Source: Methylotenera sp. RIFCSPLOWO2_02_FULL_45_14
GTDB taxonomy: Bacteria > Pseudomonadota > Gammaproteobacteria > Burkholderiales > Methylophilaceae
Assembly (NCBI GenBank): GCA_001803395.1
Contig: MHBU01000025.1
Span: forward strand, 1-64,000
Length of the DNA stretch: 64,000 nucleotides
Direction: 5' to 3'
Shown piece by piece: positions 53,675 to 63,214 of this stretch (position 1 is the stretch's first letter; every line of letters starts with the position of its first letter). The translations under genes and the position numbers were made by a program. Below the pieces are notes generated by a model. That model was not told where the DNA came from. It saw nothing but the letters and a program-made list of their open reading frames with translations, and did no database searches.

Positions 53675-54441
53675 TCACTGCCTCTGCCAGCCATATCGTT
53701 CTCATTCCCAGCTACAATCCGGGGTCTAAAGTGTATGACACCGTACGCGCAGCCCGTTTGCACTGGAATCCGGTATGGGTGGTGATCGATGGCAGCACAG
53801 ACGGCTCCGAAGTAGTTTTACAAGCCATGGCAGCAGAAGATTCGGGCTTGCGCGTGATCCATTTGCCACGCAACAAAGGCAAAGGCGCAGCTGTATTGCA
53901 TGGATTGAACCTAGCCGCCTCTGAGGGCTACACACATGCGCTGACCATGGATTCAGACGGGCAGCATCCGCCGGAGCTGATACCCGCCTTCATGACCGAA
54001 TCAATCAGGCAGCCAGACGCCATGGTGCTAGGCATGCCGATATTTGATGCCAGTGCCCCGAACATACGCGTGCAGGGACGAAAAATATCCAACTGGTGGG
54101 CCAATTTGGAAACCTTATGGGCAGGCATCGGCGACTCACTGTTTGGCTTTCGCGTTTACCCCATCGACCCGTTAAGAAAGGTTATGCGCTATCAACCCTG
54201 GATGCGTCATTTCGATTTTGATCCAGAAGCGGCGATAAGATTGAGCTGGCGTGGGGTAAAAGTGATAAACCTGCCAGCACCAGTGCGTTATTTCAGCACC
54301 GATGAAGGCGGCGTTTCGCACTTCCGTTACCTGCGCGATAACACCCTGCTCACCTGGATGTACACACGGCTGTTTTGCGGCTTTGTGCTGCGTCTGCCTG
54401 TGCTGTTGATGCGGCGTTTGTTGGGCATGTTTAGCCGTTAA
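53671..54441 (+). CDS. Family 2 glycosyltransferase
   Basis: VLIPSYNPG...VWVVIDGSTDGSEVVL...ALTMDSDGQHPPELIPAF. Confidence 0.92.
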   Translation: MITASASHIVLIPSYNPGSKVYDTVRAARLHWNPVWVVIDGSTDGSEVVLQAMAAEDSGLRVIHLPRNKGKGAAVLHGLNLAASEGYTHALTMDSDGQHPPELIPAFMTESIRQPDAMVLGMPIFDASAPNIRVQGRKISNWWANLETLWAGIGDSLFGFRVYPIDPLRKVMRYQPWMRHFDFDPEAAIRLSWRGVKVINLPAPVRYFSTDEGGVSHFRYLRDNTLLTWMYTRLFCGFVLRLPVLLMRRLLGMFSR

Positions 54442-54748
54442 TATAACTTGCTGATTGATAGCAATCTTTGCAGAATTAGAACCATTTTAAAAAGGCCATT
54501 AAATTAACCAGAGAAAGATGGAATAGCGTAAATTTTCTGTCACCTCTACGTGTGCGCACGTACAGACGATTATTATCTATTTAGCTTAAAGTTTGAAAAG
54601 CAAGATTAACTGGTTCTGCGCCTATATTTTTATGTGCGATACCGAACGGAACTAGCTGAACGAGTACGGGTATCATGTGGCTGGTTAGAGCTGGCGTCAC
54701 ATTCCGTTGATATCCATGACGCTTGATTACCGAAGTGGAGGTCATAAA

Positions 54749-55729
54749 ATGCTGAAAATTCGCAACATATTGATGTTAATTGGAATACTGCTGTCCCCGG
54801 CAGCTTCTGCTGATGTTCAAGTGAGCATCGGCATCGGGCTACCGCACGTAAGCATAGGCATCAACGTGCCGGCATATCCGCAACTCGTTGTTGTACCTGG
54901 TTACCCGGTTTACTATGCACCGCGACTGCAAGCGAACTTCTTTTTTTACGACGGGTTGTACTGGGTCTACCAAGATGATTATTGGTATGCGAGTGAATGG
55001 TACAACGGGCCTTGGTGGGTTGTGGCTCCAGAGATTGTCCCCGTGTTCATCCTGCGAATCCCCGTGCGCTATTACCGTCAGCCTCCCGCGTACTTCTACG
55101 GGTGGCGGCCAGATGCACCGCCACGCTGGGGGAATCATTGGGGGCGCGATTGGGAACAACATAGAAGTGGCTGGGATAGATGGGATCGCCGTTCCGCGCC
55201 ACCGCCTGCCCCGCCGCCTGCCTACCAGCGGCAATATTCAGGGGATCGGTATCCCCGACAGGTAGAGCGGCAGCAGGATCTGCACCAGCAGAACTACCGT
55301 TACCAGCCGCGTGATCCCATAGTACAAAAACGCTATCAAGAGCGGGCAGTGCCAAGAGCGCCAGCTCAGCAGAGAAACCCCCAGCAGGAAAGAACTCAAC
55401 AAGAAAGACAGGGAGCGCCTGAAGAGAGAGGCTCCAGGCAGCAGGATATGCAACGTTCTGGACCACAGCAGCAAGATGGTAGCGCTGATCAGCGCTCAGA
55501 GTCACCGCAAAGGCGAGGCGAAGGCGTTCAGAGATCAACCCCAGCCTCTCCACAACAAGGGCGCCCGGAAGTTCAAGATTCTAGACAGCAACCACAGCCA
55601 GGGGCAACCCAGCGTGAGCAGCAGAAGCCAAAGTCACAGGACAGAGGCGAAGGGCAGCAAGACAAAGATGCCGCACGTGAGCCAAACCGTGGACAAGAGC
55701 AGGAGCGAGGTCGGGATCGCAATTATTGA
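54749..55729 (+). CDS. Secreted Tyr/Trp-rich protein with Gln/Arg-rich low-complexity tail
   Basis: Signal peptide (MLKIRNILMLIGILLSPAASA), aromatic core (FFFYDGLYWVYQDDYWYASEWYNGPWWVV), disordered Q/R/P-rich C-terminus; GGAGGT RBS before ATG 54749. Confidence 0.75.
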   Translation: MLKIRNILMLIGILLSPAASADVQVSIGIGLPHVSIGINVPAYPQLVVVPGYPVYYAPRLQANFFFYDGLYWVYQDDYWYASEWYNGPWWVVAPEIVPVFILRIPVRYYRQPPAYFYGWRPDAPPRWGNHWGRDWEQHRSGWDRWDRRSAPPPAPPPAYQRQYSGDRYPRQVERQQDLHQQNYRYQPRDPIVQKRYQERAVPRAPAQQRNPQQERTQQERQGAPEERGSRQQDMQRSGPQQQDGSADQRSESPQRRGEGVQRSTPASPQQGRPEVQDSRQQPQPGATQREQQKPKSQDRGEGQQDKDAAREPNRGQEQERGRDRNY

Positions 55730-55736
55730 TAAAAGC

Positions 55737-55790
55737 TGAGCCGATTGTTGTGAACTTACATGATGTCACAACAGGAGTGTTATCGGCTCA
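55737..55790. repeat. Nested inverted repeat between convergent genes
   Basis: TGAGCCGATTGTTGTGA ... TCACAACA-ggagtgtt-ATCGGCTCA. Confidence 0.75.
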
Positions 55791-55820
55791 TGCCTTATAA
55801 CTTTAGAGCAGCTCTATTTA

Positions 55821-55852
55821 TTACTAATCGGATGCACGCATCCGATTAGTAA
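55821..55852. repeat. 15-bp perfect inverted repeat with 2-nt centre
   Basis: TTACTAATCGGATGC-ac-GCATCCGATTAGTAA. Confidence 0.85.
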
Positions 55853-55983
55853 CTGTTGAACGGTCCCGTACGCACTAGGGCCATAACAAGCCATACTACC
55901 CATTCTGACAATCCACAACTATTTGATGTTATTAAGCAAAAAACTGATTAACAGTCATTAATCGCTAGCAAGCTCACCCAGAG

Positions 55984-56703
55984 CTAGATCATGCCGCCGT
56001 TGATCGAGATAATCTGCCCTGTGATATAAGTGGCTTGAGTGGAAGCAAGAAAGCTAATCAAGTCCGCCACTTCAGTCGGCGTGCCAGCGCGCTTCATGGG
56101 CACCATGTGGGCGATAGCTTGGGCATCAAATGCGGACTCGCTCATAGCGGTATCAATAATCCCCGGCGCTACGGCATTGACGGTGATGCCTCTGCTGGCA
56201 ACTTCTTGCGACAGCGATTTGGTGGCGGCATTGAGCGCGCCCTTGGCTGCGGAATAGTTGGTCTGGCCGCGATTGCCGGTGATGCCGGCGATAGAGGATA
56301 CGTTGATGATGCGTCCCCAGCGGCTGCGTATCATCGGCATCATCAGCGGCTGCGTCACATTGAAAAATCCATTCACAGATACGTCGATTACCCGATGCCA
56401 CTGCTCAGGACGCATACCGGGAAATACTGCATCATCATGGATACCGGCATTGTTGACTAGAATCTGGATAGGCTCATCTTCCACCAGCGGGCCAAGTATA
56501 GCGCTCACAGCGGCGCTATCGGTGACATCGAATTGCAAAGCCTCAGCACTGCCGCCTGCAGCGCAGATCTCCGCCGCCAGCTGTTGCGCGGCTGCAATGC
56601 CTTGATTGGCGTGGATATAGACATGGCAGCCATCGGCGGCGAGGCGGCGGCTAATGGCGGCACCTATGCCGCCGCTACCGCCTGTGACTAAAGCTCTTTT
56701 CAT
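55984..56703 (-). CDS. 3-oxoacyl-ACP reductase (FabG/ApeQ-like)
   Basis: SDR: VTGGSGGIGAAI, NNAGIHDD, YSAAKGAL. Confidence 0.92.
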   Translation of the reverse strand: MKRALVTGGSGGIGAAISRRLAADGCHVYIHANQGIAAAQQLAAEICAAGGSAEALQFDVTDSAAVSAILGPLVEDEPIQILVNNAGIHDDAVFPGMRPEQWHRVIDVSVNGFFNVTQPLMMPMIRSRWGRIINVSSIAGITGNRGQTNYSAAKGALNAATKSLSQEVASRGITVNAVAPGIIDTAMSESAFDAQAIAHMVPMKRAGTPTEVADLISFLASTQATYITGQIISINGGMI

Positions 56704-57191
56704 GCGTTATTTCCTAAGTTAAGTGCCAATGCATCCGCATTCAATACCACGGCGGCGCGCCCTTCCAGCAGCAGTTTATCGTCTGCGCTAATGCGAAACT
56801 GATACAGAATATTATTTTCGCTGCTCATGATACAACTGGCGATTATCAACAAATCTGCCTGAATGTCATCCAGCCGCGTCGCTGCCATCGTTACCCCGCG
56901 TACGCTAACCAGATAGCCCACACGCGGCTTAGCGCTGTCAGCGGGTGCCAGCAAGGCACCATGTACCGCCATGGCCTGTGCCGCATATTCGATGCCGCAG
57001 GCGATGCCGAGCTGGTCGTGAGCGCGCAAAGGATTATCAATAGCATGATGACTACTGGCGCGGCATACAATTTTTTCCTGATCCCAGGTTTCTACCTTAT
57101 CCAGCAGGCACATGTTGCCCTGATGCGGAATATGGACTGCAATCCAAGCATGGTTTAAATGAGTATGGTCCAACCTAGCCTTATCTAGCAT
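56700..57191 (-). CDS. Hot-dog fold 3-hydroxyacyl-ACP dehydratase (ApeP-like)
   Basis: IPHQGNMCLLDKVETWDQEKIVCRA...LGIACGIEYAAQAMAVHGAL. Confidence 0.85.
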   Translation of the reverse strand: MLDKARLDHTHLNHAWIAVHIPHQGNMCLLDKVETWDQEKIVCRASSHHAIDNPLRAHDQLGIACGIEYAAQAMAVHGALLAPADSAKPRVGYLVSVRGVTMAATRLDDIQADLLIIASCIMSSENNILYQFRISADDKLLLEGRAAVVLNADALALNLGNNA

Positions 57192-57985
57192 GGGCTGACC
57201 TCTATGGCCAAACGTGTATTATCAAGGTAATCCAGCACCACGCGACGGTTTTTCTGCTGAGCAATAGCCTGCAGCAATGGCAGGCCGCGTGCGGCGGGAA
57301 TCGCCATGCGCAAAGTTTCCAGCGCGGCATCGTTAAACTTGCAGGCCTCGTCATGGGTGATGCTGACCTTAATCTGGGCGATGGTTTGTGGACTAGCTTG
57401 CGGTGCAAACACCAGCGCGATACCAAAGTTGTCGGGTATCGGTCGATTGCTGAACATCGGTTCGGGGTACGGCGTATCACTCGCCATTAAAATGCAACGG
57501 CTACCATCAACCACTACCTGCGTCAGTGCATCCAGCAACCCCGCACCAAAGCTGGCGTCAAAGGCACATAGTACCGACGAGGTAGCCATGGCTCCGGTGG
57601 CAATGCTCCAGTAACCAGCCGCCGCGTTATGCACGGAGTTATGAAAACGCGTGGGAGAGATTTGCCGGTCATCCGATGCCAGCATTTCACAGATAGTATG
57701 ACAATTAAGCCCGTCGCCGTTGGAAAACGAAAATACACTGGGCAAACTTGCTGCCTGCAAGCCAGCGGCAGCGATCGCCTCCAGCGAGGTTGCCAGCGTC
57801 AGTTTGACGATGTCGCTGGCACGCCTGCGCTCTGCTGCTGGCAACAGCTCCGGCGCGGGGATCACTGTTTTTGATGGTTGGTAAGACTGCTGGCCAGTCA
57901 GTACCGCGCGACAGCTGGGCCAGTCAGTGAGGCCTGGACCTAACAGGCCTATGCCTTCAATGTAAGCAGTCAATTGAGTCGTCAT
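57185..57985 (-). CDS. Beta-ketoacyl synthase-like chain-length factor
   Basis: Truncated ketosynthase-like protein, NSVHNAAAGYWSIATGAMATSSVLCAFDASFGAGLLDAL; follows the ketosynthase. Confidence 0.85.
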   Translation of the reverse strand: MTTQLTAYIEGIGLLGPGLTDWPSCRAVLTGQQSYQPSKTVIPAPELLPAAERRRASDIVKLTLATSLEAIAAAGLQAASLPSVFSFSNGDGLNCHTICEMLASDDRQISPTRFHNSVHNAAAGYWSIATGAMATSSVLCAFDASFGAGLLDALTQVVVDGSRCILMASDTPYPEPMFSNRPIPDNFGIALVFAPQASPQTIAQIKVSITHDEACKFNDAALETLRMAIPAARGLPLLQAIAQQKNRRVVLDYLDNTRLAIEVSPC

Positions 57986-59220
57986 TACTTAGGCCCTCCT
58001 GATTGTTCCAGGTCGTCTTGAGCCAAGCCGAAAATCAAACTGCAATTGGTGCCGCCGAAACCAAAGGAGTTGCTCATTACGCGCGTCAGCGCTTGGTCGC
58101 GATTTTGCAGCTGATAATTCAGTTGCAGCAATGAGTCTGCCTCGCGTGTGTTAAGGCCGCCGGGGATAAATCCATGTTGCAGAGCAAGTGCGCAAATTAC
58201 CGCTTCAACCGCGCCTGCAGCACCCAGAGCATGCCCCGTGGCACCTTTGGTCGAGCTGCATGGCGTGTCGTGGCCAAACACGGCTGCGACCCCCTTGGCT
58301 TCGGCTGCGTCATTGCTTGGCGTGGCTGTGCCATGCAGGTTGATGTAATCAATCTCGGTCGGACTCAAGCCAGCGCTCTGCAGCGCCTGTTGCATAGCCC
58401 TGCGCGCACCTAACCCCTCTGGGTGGGGTGACGACATATGATAGGCATCGCTGGATTCACCTATGCCCAGCAACAACACGGCACGGGCGTCCTGATTTGT
58501 GGATAGGCTTGGGGATGGACGTTCCAGCAAGGCAAAAGCGGCGGCTTCACCGATAGAGATACCATCACGTTCTGTATCATAAGGGCGGCAGGCTTGCGTA
58601 GAAAGCAGGCCCAGTGAGGTGAAGCCATACAGCGTAGTCAGACATAGCGTATCTACTCCGCCCACTACCGCTGCATCTATCAACCCGGCTTCTATCATGC
58701 GGCGTGCCGTACTGAATACCTTGGCGCTGGAGGAGCATGCTGACGACACTGCTGCGGCGGGGCCGCTGAGCTCAAAATATTGGCGCGTGAAATCTGCTAC
58801 CGAATAAGTGTTCTGCGTTTTGCTATAGATTAAACCAACAGGTAGCGCGCCAGTCAGCGAGTCGCGTTCACGGAAGGCTAGCTCAGTTTCCAGAATTCCC
58901 GAGGTGCTGGTACCCATGAAGACACCAATACGGTCACGCCCGTACTTATCTGCTGCAGTATTGACGGCATCGGCAAAGCCATCTTGCTCCAGCCCCAACT
59001 GCGCCAGACGATTGTTGCGGCAATTATAATCGGCCATGCCGGCCGCCATTTTCACATCATCCACGCCTTCAACCTCACCAATAAAGGTTGGCAAGTCTAC
59101 CGTTTCGAAGTCGCAGGGCTTGAGCGCTTGCCTGCCGTGACGCAAGGCGTCCAATGTCTGTTCCAGGCCATGCCCGATGCAGCTGGTGGCAGTGAAGTGT
59201 GAGAGTAATAAAGGTTTCAA
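57985..59220 (-). CDS. Beta-ketoacyl-ACP synthase (KS, aryl-polyene type)
   Basis: VSSACSSSAKVF active-site Cys; LHGTATPSNDAAEAKG and STKGATGHALGAAGAVEA His motifs. Confidence 0.93.
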   Translation of the reverse strand: MKPLLLSHFTATSCIGHGLEQTLDALRHGRQALKPCDFETVDLPTFIGEVEGVDDVKMAAGMADYNCRNNRLAQLGLEQDGFADAVNTAADKYGRDRIGVFMGTSTSGILETELAFRERDSLTGALPVGLIYSKTQNTYSVADFTRQYFELSGPAAAVSSACSSSAKVFSTARRMIEAGLIDAAVVGGVDTLCLTTLYGFTSLGLLSTQACRPYDTERDGISIGEAAAFALLERPSPSLSTNQDARAVLLLGIGESSDAYHMSSPHPEGLGARRAMQQALQSAGLSPTEIDYINLHGTATPSNDAAEAKGVAAVFGHDTPCSSTKGATGHALGAAGAVEAVICALALQHGFIPGGLNTREADSLLQLNYQLQNRDQALTRVMSNSFGFGGTNCSLIFGLAQDDLEQSGGPK

Positions 59221-59306
59221 GGAAAAACTCTAGACTTTCTGTGCATGGTAATGAAGGTGAGCAGTATGAAGTATAGCTGTGGGTGAAATTATATTGTAAA
59301 TCGTAT

Positions 59307-60119
59307 TCATAAAGCGGCTTCCTGTAGCGTGACAAAATGCAGGCCCGCCTTCTCTGCGGCATCCAGCAAAGACGGTAGGACCGCCAGAATAACCGGGATA
59401 CTCTCATTGGTGCGTGCAGCGTTGCCATCGTGCAGCAATAAAATGGCGCCGGGGCGTAGCCCTGACAACAGTTTGTTTTTTACTTTTTCCGCATCTTTCA
59501 CCTGGGTATCAAAACCGCGTACTGTCCAGCTAACGAGGCGCAAGCCTAAACGACTCAACACCGGTTGCAGAAAGGGATTGCGCAAGCCAGCCGGTGCGCG
59601 GAAAAATTTGGGGCGTGCGCCAGTGATACTGAACAGCATGTCCTGTGCGGTCTGAATCTCGCGCGTAAACCCGCCCATGCCCAACAGCGAGAAATAGTGC
59701 CGGTGCTGCTGGCTGTGGTTTTCTATTGCATGACCGCGACGCACAATTTCGCGGCATAAGTCAGGGTACTGCGAGGCCCTGTTGCCTATACAAAAGAAAG
59801 TGGCTTTGGCATGAAAGCGGTCCAGCAGATCCAATACCTGCGGCGTCACCACGGAGTCGGGGCCATCATCGATAGTCAGGGCGATTTCATTGCGGCGGGC
59901 GGCAGCGGTTGGCAACTGTGTCCAGTTCGGCCCCAGCCAGTTGCTACGTGGCCACAGACCCACAGCAGAAATCAGCAAATGATTGCCAATTAGTACAGCT
60001 AGCGCCCATTGCCATAAATCCGGCGCAACGACCAGACTGATCAATGCCAGCACATGCAGCATAACGGATAGCTTGATTAGCAACGTGGGGTGCCAATGCG
60101 CTTGCTTGAGGTCAGCCAT
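59307..60119 (-). CDS. Polysaccharide deacetylase (NodB homology) with N-terminal TM segments
   Basis: ALTIDDGPDSVVTPQVLDLLDRFHAKATFFCIGNRASQYPDLCREIVRRGHAIENHSQQH. Confidence 0.92.
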   Translation of the reverse strand: MADLKQAHWHPTLLIKLSVMLHVLALISLVVAPDLWQWALAVLIGNHLLISAVGLWPRSNWLGPNWTQLPTAAARRNEIALTIDDGPDSVVTPQVLDLLDRFHAKATFFCIGNRASQYPDLCREIVRRGHAIENHSQQHRHYFSLLGMGGFTREIQTAQDMLFSITGARPKFFRAPAGLRNPFLQPVLSRLGLRLVSWTVRGFDTQVKDAEKVKNKLLSGLRPGAILLLHDGNAARTNESIPVILAVLPSLLDAAEKAGLHFVTLQEAAL

Positions 60120-60774
60120 GGTTATTTATACCAAATCGTTTATCAAGAAAATTATGCCATAACTGCTGCCACACCGGCCACACATGATCGCCCGGGATTT
60201 TATCGACGTGGGCTGTGGGCAGAGCCTGCGCCATCATCAAATGGCTTTCTGCAAAGCGGTCATCCTCGCCGTAGCCCAGATGTATTTCAATGTCCTTAGT
60301 ATTGCCATGTGTTTTCAGCCAATGCCAATTATGGCGCTCAGTGTCTGCATCGGGAATGGCATCCGGTGCCCATGCCTGAAGACCGCCGGCGTAAGCAATT
60401 TCTCCCGTGGTCATGCGGTTGCCGGGATACGGAGCTAACAATAACACCCCTGCCAACTGTGCGGGATAACTGCCGGCATAAGCCATTGCCACGTAAGCGC
60501 CAATAGAGATGCCGGCCAGCCAGATGTTTTGATAGCCTGCTGCTATTGCAGGTTGTATCAGACTGCCATGAATTTTCGGTAACGCACTTTGATCGGCGAT
60601 ATGGCTGAACGCCAATTCCGCCATGATTAAATCGATGGCTAACTGACGCTGGCGTACTGCCTGCACAAAGCCTTCCTTAATGAAGTCTTCCGGCTGGTGA
60701 TAAGCGCCCGGCAGCAATATCATCAACGTATCGGCATGCTGTCCGGGCTGAGCCAAATCAGTGAGATGGCGCAT
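60112..60774 (-). CDS. Alpha/beta hydrolase
   Basis: Nucleophile-elbow-like LAGISIGAYVAMAYA; LHLGYGEDDRF and GDHVWPVW C-terminal Asp/His context. Confidence 0.78.
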   Translation of the reverse strand: MRHLTDLAQPGQHADTLMILLPGAYHQPEDFIKEGFVQAVRQRQLAIDLIMAELAFSHIADQSALPKIHGSLIQPAIAAGYQNIWLAGISIGAYVAMAYAGSYPAQLAGVLLLAPYPGNRMTTGEIAYAGGLQAWAPDAIPDADTERHNWHWLKTHGNTKDIEIHLGYGEDDRFAESHLMMAQALPTAHVDKIPGDHVWPVWQQLWHNFLDKRFGINNHG

Positions 60775-63185
60775 CAGGCTTTACTCTCACAGGTAAAACC
60801 GCTACGCGCAAACACTGCTGAAAAAATCAGCGCGAGTATAACACCTGGCGCCACAGTAACTCCCATGGCCTGCAATACGGGTACGCTGGAAAACGCCAAC
60901 AGGCCAAATCCCAGTACTGTCGCCACATTGGCAAATAACAACGATGCATAAGTACGCGGCGAAATTCCCTGCGTGCCTTCGTCTTTATTCTGCGGCTGGT
61001 TGAAAAATAACGCGTAATTAGAGCCGATAGCCACGATCAGCAGCAGGCCGATCAGGTGCAAAATGATCAATTGCTGCCCGCATAAGGCCAGCCCTGCCGT
61101 TACCGTCAGCACTGCTGCTGCCAGCGGAGCGATGACCGCGATAACGCGTGTAGGGGAGCGCAGCACATACAGCAGCAATATGACTATCGCCAGCAAGCCG
61201 GCCAGCGATAACATGATGGCTTCATGCATGTAGGAAGAATACAGGCGGTTGGATTCGGTTTTCATATCCACAAATAATGCGTTGGGTACCTGTGCCTGAT
61301 TCAGGACGGCTCGCACCTGAGCAGCATCGATATTGCCATTTTCCGGTGCAGTCAGCGGTATTAGTGCACTCCAGCGCGGCCCTTGCTGTAATAACATGGT
61401 ATCCACGGCCATCGCCATTGAGGTGCTCTCCAGATCACTACGCTGTAGCAAGGGCTGGTTGCGGGCAGCTTCTACATCCACCAGGAATGGTGCAAATACC
61501 TGAGGGCGCACCGGCAAATCCTTGACGGCATTCTCCAGCCTAGGTTTTAGTTCGGCGGCAGCTGGCAGACTGGCTTGTCGCGTATGCTGAGTGGCTTGGC
61601 TGGGCAGATAATGACTGGCACTGTCGAATGCTGTGAGTACACCCTTCTCTACCAGCATCTGCAACGCTGACGACACTTTTTCTGTGGCTGTAAGCACCGC
61701 TTCCTGACTGTCGCCAGATACGACGACCACATAGCGTACATCAGGCGCGCCCATGCCTGCGCGCAGCCTTGCATCCAGCGCCTGGTCAGCAGCGGATACC
61801 GGGCTCAGGGCGGCAAGTTCATTGTTCCATAAGTAATCGTGATGCTGGTAAACAACCGCGCTGGATGCTACCAGCAGCGCAATGGCTGGCCAGCGTAAAC
61901 GTGGCGCCAGCGCAGCATAGCGCGACAATGTTAATCCGGCACCAGTAACGTCACGTATTTGGAAGTTGGCTGGTAGCAGATGCGGTAATACATAACGCGT
62001 CATGACTGCCGCCGCGACCAGCCCTGCCATTGAGTACAGGCCAAGTTGCGCCAGGCCGGGAAAACCCGATAGCAGCAATGAGGCAAAGCCAAATACAGAG
62101 GTTAGCACGCCTAGTCTCACCGTCGGCCACACGCGCACTATCCATGTTTTACGACTTTGCTCGTTTTCGCCATCAGTTGCATGGTCAGATTGCATGAATA
62201 GATAGATCGAATAATCCACCGCTTCACCTATCAGTGCGGTGCCAAAGCCCAGCGTAATGCCATGCACCACGCCAAAGCCGAGGCTGACAGAGGCAATACC
62301 CGCCAATATGCCGGTAGCCACTGGCAGAAACCCTAACAGCAATGCGCTTAGCGAGCGGTAAACCGCGAGCAGTAATATAGCAATCAGCAGCGTGCTGACG
62401 ACAAAGATCAGGCGCACCTGACTTTTGATGGTGTCGCGCGACACCACCGAAAATACGCCAGGTCCGGTCATCAGTAGCCTGGCATCGCCAGCACTCCCCA
62501 CATCGCCATGTGACGTGGCAGATGCCTTAGCGAACGCCCCCTCAATGCTCTGCATGGCCTGTTTCTGCGCATCGGTATCTGAACCCAGCGCGCGAGTCTG
62601 TATCAGCAACAACACCGTGTTACCGTCACGTGATGCCCAAGTGCCGTCCACCAGCTGTGGGCGGTTGCCACTATTCATTTGATCCAGTAGTTGCAGCATC
62701 TCACCTGTGGGGTCGTGCGGTAGCAGCGACTTGAACAGTAAGCCAGCTGGTGAGGCAAGCTGATCGATGCTGTCGCTAATGCCCGCATGCAGACCATCGA
62801 CACTGAAGTGTTGTGGCGTGACGGTCGGGCTTAGCAGATAACGGTTGTTGAACAGATAGTTATGGTCATGCTCAGTGGTGACCGGCTCGCCGTTATTGAC
62901 GCTGACAAATGCAGGGTTGGCTCGCAGTGTATGGGCGATTTCCTTGGAAAGTTTAGCGCGGTTGCTTGCAACCGACCCTTCTATACCCACCAGTATCAAT
63001 CGGGATGCCAGGCCATCCTTGAGCTGGTCCATCAGCAACTGTTGTTCGGCCGTGGGCGTGCGTGGCAGAAAGGCAGACAAGTCAGCGATGAAGTGGCTGC
63101 GGCTGATAATAACCAGACTAGCCAATATCAGCACCAGCCAGATGGTAATAGCGGTACGGCGACGTTGTAATGCAGCTAAATTCAC
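60774..63185 (-). CDS. MMPL/RND-type exporter of the pigment cluster
   Basis: 803 aa, two TM halves; LGFGTALIGEAVDYSIYLFMQS and GLLLIVAIGSNYALFF. Confidence 0.88.
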   Translation of the reverse strand: MNLAALQRRRTAITIWLVLILASLVIISRSHFIADLSAFLPRTPTAEQQLLMDQLKDGLASRLILVGIEGSVASNRAKLSKEIAHTLRANPAFVSVNNGEPVTTEHDHNYLFNNRYLLSPTVTPQHFSVDGLHAGISDSIDQLASPAGLLFKSLLPHDPTGEMLQLLDQMNSGNRPQLVDGTWASRDGNTVLLLIQTRALGSDTDAQKQAMQSIEGAFAKASATSHGDVGSAGDARLLMTGPGVFSVVSRDTIKSQVRLIFVVSTLLIAILLLAVYRSLSALLLGFLPVATGILAGIASVSLGFGVVHGITLGFGTALIGEAVDYSIYLFMQSDHATDGENEQSRKTWIVRVWPTVRLGVLTSVFGFASLLLSGFPGLAQLGLYSMAGLVAAAVMTRYVLPHLLPANFQIRDVTGAGLTLSRYAALAPRLRWPAIALLVASSAVVYQHHDYLWNNELAALSPVSAADQALDARLRAGMGAPDVRYVVVVSGDSQEAVLTATEKVSSALQMLVEKGVLTAFDSASHYLPSQATQHTRQASLPAAAELKPRLENAVKDLPVRPQVFAPFLVDVEAARNQPLLQRSDLESTSMAMAVDTMLLQQGPRWSALIPLTAPENGNIDAAQVRAVLNQAQVPNALFVDMKTESNRLYSSYMHEAIMLSLAGLLAIVILLLYVLRSPTRVIAVIAPLAAAVLTVTAGLALCGQQLIILHLIGLLLIVAIGSNYALFFNQPQNKDEGTQGISPRTYASLLFANVATVLGFGLLAFSSVPVLQAMGVTVAPGVILALIFSAVFARSGFTCESKA

Positions 63186-63214
63186 GAGTTGGTCAGCTTC
63201 AGGAGATCAGTAGG

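Noticed and set aside
54839-55553. Overlapping ORFs of 78-168 aa on both strands of the secreted protein gene
   Set aside because: Low-complexity coding DNA gives open alternative frames; only the 54749 frame has a signal peptide and a strong RBS.
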